Shown here: piece by piece, positions 59,680-64,000 of the stretch
Position numbering within the stretch: position 1 is the stretch's first letter
Layout: each line of letters opens with the position of its first letter
Source of the DNA: CAVSMC01 sp963798655
GTDB taxonomy: Bacteria; Pseudomonadota; Gammaproteobacteria; Burkholderiales; Casimicrobiaceae
Direction of reading: 5' to 3'
Assembly (NCBI GenBank): GCA_963798655.1
Contig: CAWCUH010000012.1
Location: forward strand, 434,001 to 498,000
DNA: 64,000 nucleotides
The notes under the pieces: generated by a model
Database searches by the model: none
What the model was told of the DNA's origin: nothing
The model's input: the letters and a program-made list of their open reading frames with translations, nothing else
Made by a program: the position numbers and the translations under genes

Positions 59680-60738
59680 TCAATGCACGAGCCCGCGGCA
59701 ACGCTGCGGGTCGAGCCGCACGTGCACGCGGCTGCCGACAGCCACGTCGATGCGCGCGGGGGCCGCGATCAGCAGCTCCTGGCCCACGTCGACGATGTAA
59801 TCGCGATGGCTGCCAAGATATGCCTGGCTGCGCACGATGCCGGGCAACACGTTGTCGGCGCCGTTCGCGCCGTCGGGCATCAGCTCGACGTCGTGCGTCT
59901 TCACGCAGACGCTCATGTCGCGGCCGTCGCCGGCGAACCGGCCCTGACCGACGACGAGCGTGCGCTCGCCGATGCGCACGGCGTTGCCGCCCGCGTGCGT
60001 GACGCGAAGCACGTTGCTTGCGCCGATGAAGCGCGCGACGAACTCGGTTTCCGGGCGCTCGTAGACCTCGTCCGGCGTGCCGGTCTGCTCGATGCGGCCG
60101 GCGTTCATCACGACGATGCGGTCCGCCATCGTCATCGCCTCGATCTGGTCGTGCGTGACGTAGAGCGACGTGTACTGGAACGCGTCGTGCAGTCGCCGGA
60201 TCTCGAAGCGCATCTCGTGACGCAGGTTCGCGTCGAGGTTCGACAGCGGCTCGTCCATCAGCAGGATGTCCGGCTTCGCCGCGAGCGCCCGGGCGAGCGC
60301 GACGCGTTGCTGCTGTCCGCCCGAAAGCTCGGCGGGGTAGCGGTCGGCTTGCGCGGTGAGCTTCGCCGCCTTCAGAAGCTCGTCGACACGCGCCGAGCGC
60401 TCCGCTGACGGCATCCTTTTCATCTTGAGCGCGTAGCCGACGTTGTCGCGCACCGTCATGTGCGGCCAGATCGCGTAGCTCTGGAAGATCATGCTCATGT
60501 TGCGCCGCTCGGGCGCAACGACGGAGCCGACGGACGACACCGTCTTGCCGCCCACGCGGATCTCGCCGCCGTCCGGCTCGATGAAGCCGGCGATCATCCG
60601 CAGCGTCGTCGTCTTGCCGCAACCCGAAGGACCGAGCAGACAGACGAACTCGCCGTGGCGCACGGACAGGTCGATGCCGTCGACGGACACGACGTCCACG
60701 TAACGCTTGCTGAGCTTTTCGAGATCGAGGCTGGCCAT
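59680..60738 (-). CDS. ABC transporter ATP-binding protein (FbpC/PotA-like)
   Basis: 352 aa. Walker A GPSGCGKTT, Q-loop IFQSYAIWPHMTV, signature LSGGQQQRVALARAL, Walker B ILLMDEPLSNLDAN, H-loop YVTHDQIEAM, then a TOBE-type C-terminal domain. First gene of a seven-gene operon running to the GFA gene. No clear ribosome site precedes ATG 60738, and a promoter-like match only 15 bases upstream suggests a very short leader. Confidence 0.92.
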   Translation of the reverse strand: MASLDLEKLSKRYVDVVSVDGIDLSVRHGEFVCLLGPSGCGKTTTLRMIAGFIEPDGGEIRVGGKTVSSVGSVVAPERRNMSMIFQSYAIWPHMTVRDNVGYALKMKRMPSAERSARVDELLKAAKLTAQADRYPAELSGGQQQRVALARALAAKPDILLMDEPLSNLDANLRHEMRFEIRRLHDAFQYTSLYVTHDQIEAMTMADRIVVMNAGRIEQTGTPDEVYERPETEFVARFIGASNVLRVTHAGGNAVRIGERTLVVGQGRFAGDGRDMSVCVKTHDVELMPDGANGADNVLPGIVRSQAYLGSHRDYIVDVGQELLIAAPARIDVAVGSRVHVRLDPQRCRGLVH

Positions 60739-60752
60739 CGAGTTCGCCGGCC

Positions 60753-60781
60753 ATCGTAATGGCGCGGCGTGAGCGAGGCAA
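60753..60781 (-). promoter_or_regulatory. Possible promoter of the seven-gene operon
   Basis: Minus-strand -35 TTGCCT (60781-60776), 17 bases, -10 TACGAT (60758-60753). Initiation near 60746 would leave a leader of under 10 bases, so the mRNA would be almost leaderless, in keeping with the missing ribosome site. Confidence 0.35.
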
Positions 60782-60899
60782 GCAAGGAGGCCGGCGATTG
60801 GCCCGAGCGGTCAGCGAGCCGTCATCGAATCAACGGCGGACCGATTACGGCAAGCGTCCGATTTGCGCGAAGCCGCGAAACAGGCTGCGCGAAGGGATT

Positions 60900-60975
<76 letters not shown>

Positions 60976-61281
60976 ATTTGCGAATCAACGGCTTATGCCG
61001 GCGATCTGCACATACTCACTGCACATGCGCCCCGCGTACAAATCCGGGAGTCGGCATTTTACCGTAGCCCTCCGTAGGGACAAAATGCTGCCCCGCACGA
61101 GAAGAAGAAAGCCGGCGTAGCGGCGCGTGAAGTTGCTGCACGCCGCGCGTCACGCTAGCTGGCGCGGCGCCATCTCGCGCTTGAGGTGCGCGCGCGGGAC
61201 CCGCGCACGTCGAAGCCGCGCCTTGCGGATTGCGATCGGAGCCGGTTGCCGCTCCGGCTGGCAGCGCAGGGCTGCGGACGG
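60976..61281. other. Intergenic region upstream of tRNA-Phe (306 bases)
   Basis: Contains the tRNA promoter and the 3' flank of the dienelactone hydrolase gene. A short hairpin (AGCCGG / CCGGCT, 61240-61259) lies 22 bases after the hydrolase stop without a T-run. No ORF in this stretch looks like a gene. Confidence 0.5.
61056..61083 (-). promoter_or_regulatory. Predicted promoter of tRNA-Phe
   Basis: -35 TTGTCC (61083-61078), 16 bases, -10 TAAAAT (61061-61056), followed by the GC-rich GCCGACTCCCGG. A GC-rich discriminator after the -10 box is usual at stringently controlled stable-RNA promoters. It would give a leader of about 75 bases to be trimmed. Confidence 0.6.
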
Positions 61282-62076
61282 TTATTTCCTGAAGACGTCG
61301 GCGAAGAACTCGGACGCCTCGCCCTCTGCTTCCTTGTTCACCTTTGCGTCATAGCGCAAGGGTAAGTTGAACTTCTTGCCGAGCGCGGTTGCCTCCGGGT
61401 TCGTGAAGGCGTGCACCGCTCCGGGATATTCGATCACCCGGTAGTCGGCCCTCGCCGCGTCGAGGTCCGCCTTCAATGTTGCGTACTGCTCCTTCTTCAC
61501 GAACGGATCGTCGGCGCCGTTCAAGATGAGGATCTTCGCCTTCACCGTGCCGGGCGCTGGGGCTGGCGTGTTGAGCCCGAGCGAAGCGTGGAAGCCGACG
61601 ACGCCGGCCAGATCGGCGCCTGCCCTCGCCATGTTGAGCACCACCGCACCGCCGAAGCAGTAGCCGACCGCGCCGATGCGCGTGGGATCGACCGTCGGCT
61701 GTTTCGCGAGTTGCTCGCGCGCGGCGTTGAAGCGCGATTCCATCGCCTGCGGGTTATTCATCACCGAGCCCGAGAGCGCGCCCGCATCCTTGGGGTTGTC
61801 GGCGGTCCTGGCGTCGCCGTACATGTCGGCGATGAAAGCCGTGTAGCCCTGCCGCGCGAGTCTGCGCGCCTCGTTGTGCATATGCTTCGTGACGCCCCAC
61901 CATTCGTGCACGATGACGATTCCCGGCCGCCTGCCCTTATTGGCCGTGTCGTACACGACGAAACCCTTCATCGTGGTGTCGCCCGCGTGGTACGTGACCG
62001 GCGTCTCCTTGATTGCGGCGAACGCCGGGGCGGTGATCGAGAGCGCCAGCAGCGCTGCCAGAAGCTGCGTTTTCAT
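61282..62076 (-). CDS. Dienelactone hydrolase family protein, exported
   Basis: 264 aa with Sec signal MKTQLLAALLALSITAPAFA. Catalytic triad of the family: C140 (GYCFGG), Asp189/190 (NGADDPF) and H222 (GAVHAFTNP); E58 (VIVHEWWG) is also kept, as in true dienelactone hydrolases. The signal peptide places it in the periplasm, whereas chlorocatechol-pathway enzymes are cytoplasmic, so it is more likely a general carboxylester/lactone hydrolase. Single gene with its own 117-base upstream gap to the PhyH-family gene. Confidence 0.87.
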   Translation of the reverse strand: MKTQLLAALLALSITAPAFAAIKETPVTYHAGDTTMKGFVVYDTANKGRRPGIVIVHEWWGVTKHMHNEARRLARQGYTAFIADMYGDARTADNPKDAGALSGSVMNNPQAMESRFNAAREQLAKQPTVDPTRIGAVGYCFGGAVVLNMARAGADLAGVVGFHASLGLNTPAPAPGTVKAKILILNGADDPFVKKEQYATLKADLDAARADYRVIEYPGAVHAFTNPEATALGKKFNLPLRYDAKVNKEAEGEASEFFADVFRK

Positions 62077-62193
62077 GGCTTTTCCTGTGGGCCGAGGGCA
62101 AGGGAGACTGGCCGAGCAATCTAGCGCGGCAGTGCAGACATCGCAACGTGTGCCGGACTGCCGCGACGCGCCCGCGCACGTCGTTGCGCCCCG

Positions 62194-63093
62194 CTACATC
62201 GACGCGGAGGCCTCTTCCTGCTGCAGCGCGAAGATCGACGTGTAGCCGCGCGACCAATCGGGGGGCATCAGGCAGGGTCGCGGGTCGTGGTGCGCCCATT
62301 GCGCTTTCTGCCCGCGGATGATCGATTGATCCTTGCTGGAGCGAATCGGATTCACCGTATAGGGAAAGGCGTCCGCCGAGCTCAACGCATAGAGCAGGAG
62401 CGGCCGCCCGAGATCGGAGCGATTCCTGTCCGAATAGTGGAGCATCCGGCAGTTGTGCAGCGTCAGCGAACCGGCCGGCCCGGGCAGCGGCACCGCCTTC
62501 GTCAAATCGAGCTTCGCCACATCCGACTCGCGCAGGCAACCGGTCCAGCTTCCGCGCTCGTCGTATTGCGTGAACATCGGGTCGATCAGATGGCTCCTCG
62601 GCAGCACCTGCAGCGGCGCCTGGTCCATGCCGCAGTCGTAGAGGTACGTCCCGACGGTAAGCGGCGAGTAGTTGGTGTGCGGCCAGAACGAGATGTCGTA
62701 GTGCCACTTCACCTCTTCGCCGCCGCGCGCCCATTTGAAGTTGAGCTTCGAGTGATGGAACTTGACGTCGGGGCCGACGAGGTCGGCCACGATGTCGCCG
62801 ACGAGCGATTGCGAGACGTAATCCCAGTAAGCGGGATGCTGGTCGACCGGCGCCGATACCCGGCGCAGCCGTGGCGCATCGGGACGGTGGTCGGGCTCGA
62901 GATCCCACACCGCGTCCGATGCCGTCACCTTGCGGCTGCGCCCGACGAGCTCGTCGGTCGCCGCGCGCAGCCGCTCGATCCACTCCGCTGGCACGATGCC
63001 GGGAAGCAGCAGGTAGCCCTCGGTGAAATAGAACTCGCGTTGCGCCTGGCTGAGCACGCGCGGCGGATGGGCAAGCACTTGTTCGGGGGTCAT
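62194..63093 (-). CDS. Phytanoyl-CoA dioxygenase (PhyH) family protein
   Basis: 299-aa Fe(II)/2-oxoglutarate oxygenase-like protein. Iron ligands H131 and D133 (WHYDISFWPH) and a distal His in LHNCRMLHYSD, with the 2-oxoglutarate Arg likely R230 (SDLGRPLLL). AREFYFTEGYLLLPG-type opening is common to the family (here QREFYFTEGYLLLPG). GGAGGAG precedes ATG 63093 by 5 bases. Hydroxylates or halogenates unknown substrates; ectoine hydroxylase is a relative but the sequence does not look like EctD. Confidence 0.85.
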   Translation of the reverse strand: MTPEQVLAHPPRVLSQAQREFYFTEGYLLLPGIVPAEWIERLRAATDELVGRSRKVTASDAVWDLEPDHRPDAPRLRRVSAPVDQHPAYWDYVSQSLVGDIVADLVGPDVKFHHSKLNFKWARGGEEVKWHYDISFWPHTNYSPLTVGTYLYDCGMDQAPLQVLPRSHLIDPMFTQYDERGSWTGCLRESDVAKLDLTKAVPLPGPAGSLTLHNCRMLHYSDRNRSDLGRPLLLYALSSADAFPYTVNPIRSSKDQSIIRGQKAQWAHHDPRPCLMPPDWSRGYTSIFALQQEEASASM

Positions 63094-63194
63094 GGGCTCC
63101 TCCTGCTATGGCGCGCCCCGGTGGGCGCGCGCACCGCAATGCCGATTATAGGCAACGCGCGCGCGACGGCGTCCAGCCGCGCGCTGCGGCGGCT

Positions 63195-63944
63195 TTACGC
63201 GGCCTTTTCGCCGCGCGCGATCGGCTGCGGTGCCGGCTCGCCGCCGCGCAGGAAGAGATCCTGCGAGATCTCGCCGCCCGGCTTCACCACGACGAATTCC
63301 TCGTCGGCCTCGCAGGCCCGAGCACCGATCTTGACCAGCGTCTCGATCAACCCGGTCGAGCCGAGCGTTTCCTCGTACACGACTTCGCCGAAGCGCGCGC
63401 CCATGAACCGCGCAACCGCGCTCGCCTGCTCGCGGTAGTCGTCGAGCTCCTGCTGCGAGAAGCCGACGAGGCAGATCTTGCGATAGTGCTTGTATTTCAT
63501 CTCGAACAGGTAGTCGGCCGTCTCCTCGTCGAACTCCTTCACGTAATCGTGATAGTCGGCGAGCGGCTCGTCGCGCGCGTCGATCCAGCCCTTGGTGAGA
63601 TAGTAGGTGTTCGGACTCGCGAAGAAGCGCTGCACATAGCGCTGATGCGAGCCGAGGAAGATCGCGACGCAGTCGTGCGTGCGGGGAATGATCAGCGTGT
63701 GCTCGCGCGCCTTGACGCCGACCAGGCCGTTGCCGCAAAGGCCGTAGCCGACGATGACGAAGCTCGGCTCGCCAATCGCGTCGATGCGCTCCTGCAATGC
63801 GGCCCCGAGCTTCTTCGGCGAGTTGTGCAGCATCACGTCGAGCCAGACGGCGGGCGTGCCTTCGGGCAGGCGCTTGCCGAGCAGATCCTCGAGCACCTTG
63901 CACGAGATGACGACGGTCGGACGCGCAGTTGCGTGATCGTGCAT
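63195..63944 (-). CDS. DUF1638 domain protein
   Basis: 249 aa. Family landmarks: VISCKVLEDLLG, LDVMLHNSPKKL (the LHN-x-P motif), YGLCGNGLVGV and IPRTHDCVAIFLGSHQRY. Cys and His in CGNG and HDC could bind metal. In other bacteria DUF1638 genes often sit beside corrinoid proteins and MttB-type methyltransferases for methylated amines. ATG 63944 has GGAGGA 9 bases upstream and lies 4 bases after the stop of an upstream gene. Function is not established. Confidence 0.8.
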   Translation of the reverse strand: MHDHATARPTVVISCKVLEDLLGKRLPEGTPAVWLDVMLHNSPKKLGAALQERIDAIGEPSFVIVGYGLCGNGLVGVKAREHTLIIPRTHDCVAIFLGSHQRYVQRFFASPNTYYLTKGWIDARDEPLADYHDYVKEFDEETADYLFEMKYKHYRKICLVGFSQQELDDYREQASAVARFMGARFGEVVYEETLGSTGLIETLVKIGARACEADEEFVVVKPGGEISQDLFLRGGEPAPQPIARGEKAA

Positions 63945-63948
63945 CGGT

Positions 63949-64000
63949 TCAATCCTCCACAGCCGCGGCTGCATCGGCAGCGGCGAGCATCGGCGTGCGT
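63949..64000 (-). CDS. 3' end of a gene cut by the right edge
   Basis: On the minus strand one frame reads RTPMLAAADAAAAVED followed by TGA (63951-63949), with the DUF1638 ribosome site overlapping its last codons. The 4-base gap before the DUF1638 ATG suggests a cotranscribed partner. Only 16 codons are visible, too few to name; a corrinoid protein would fit the DUF1638 context but this is a guess. Confidence 0.45.
   Translation of the reverse strand, partial: RTPMLAAADAAAAVED

Noticed and set aside
61282..62076. Chlorocatechol-pathway dienelactone hydrolase (ClcD/TfdE)
   Set aside because: It has a Sec signal peptide and no chlorocatechol dioxygenase or cycloisomerase gene nearby.

Overview
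The window is GC-rich (roughly two thirds G+C by eye), has no rRNA and is almost fully coding. The conserved blocks pilG-pilH-pilI-pilJ-chpA, ilvA, dnaQ, yicC-gmk-rpoZ-spoT, amtB and grxD, together with the protein sequences, point to a betaproteobacterium, probably Burkholderiales-like. This placement is an inference from gene order and protein character, not from a marker search. Many genes start with GTG or TTG, and many neighbours overlap by the 4-base ATGA/GTGA/TTGA arrangement.

Region 1 (1-20.2 kb) is housekeeping. A Pil-Chp chemosensory operon on the minus strand (pilG, pilH, pilI, pilJ and a very large chpA cut by the left edge) would control type IV pilus twitching. It is followed by ilvA, dnaQ, a PP2C phosphatase / Ser-Thr kinase pair, then yicC-gmk-rpoZ-spoT on the plus strand, and convergent amtB and grxD.

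Region 2 (20.3-61 kb) is a catabolic district. It holds five complete ABC importers of five different families, each in a tight operon, four of them with downstream enzymes: (a) CUT1 sugar-type transporter plus a 2-hydroxyacid dehydrogenase; (b) SsuABC-type transporter between a Rieske oxygenase and an aldehyde dehydrogenase, divergent from a dihydrodiol-dehydrogenase-like Gfo/Idh/MocA protein; (c) polar amino acid transporter plus a ProX-type tRNA deacylase and a dimethylglycine-dehydrogenase-like flavoprotein, divergent from soxBDAG (heterotetrameric sarcosine oxidase); (d) OpuC-type quaternary amine transporter plus an MmgE/PrpD protein, divergent from a betaine-homocysteine methyltransferase; (e) iron/phosphonate-type transporter plus PdxA-like, MmgE/PrpD, fluoroacetate-dehalogenase-like and GFA-family genes. 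A core-MetE-like methionine synthase and a cold-shock gene with a long leader lie between (a) and (b).

Operons (c) and (d) together encode a plausible complete route from imported glycine betaine through dimethylglycine and sarcosine to glycine, with one methyl group passed to homocysteine. Operon (e) is the best candidate for an undescribed pathway: all residues known for fluoroacetate dehalogenase are present in a seven-gene unit whose other enzymes do not belong to a pathway I can name. No transcription regulator gene is visible anywhere in the window.

Region 3 (61-64 kb) holds tRNA-Phe, a periplasmic dienelactone-hydrolase-family protein, a phytanoyl-CoA-dioxygenase-family protein and a DUF1638 gene preceded by the tail of another gene at the right edge.
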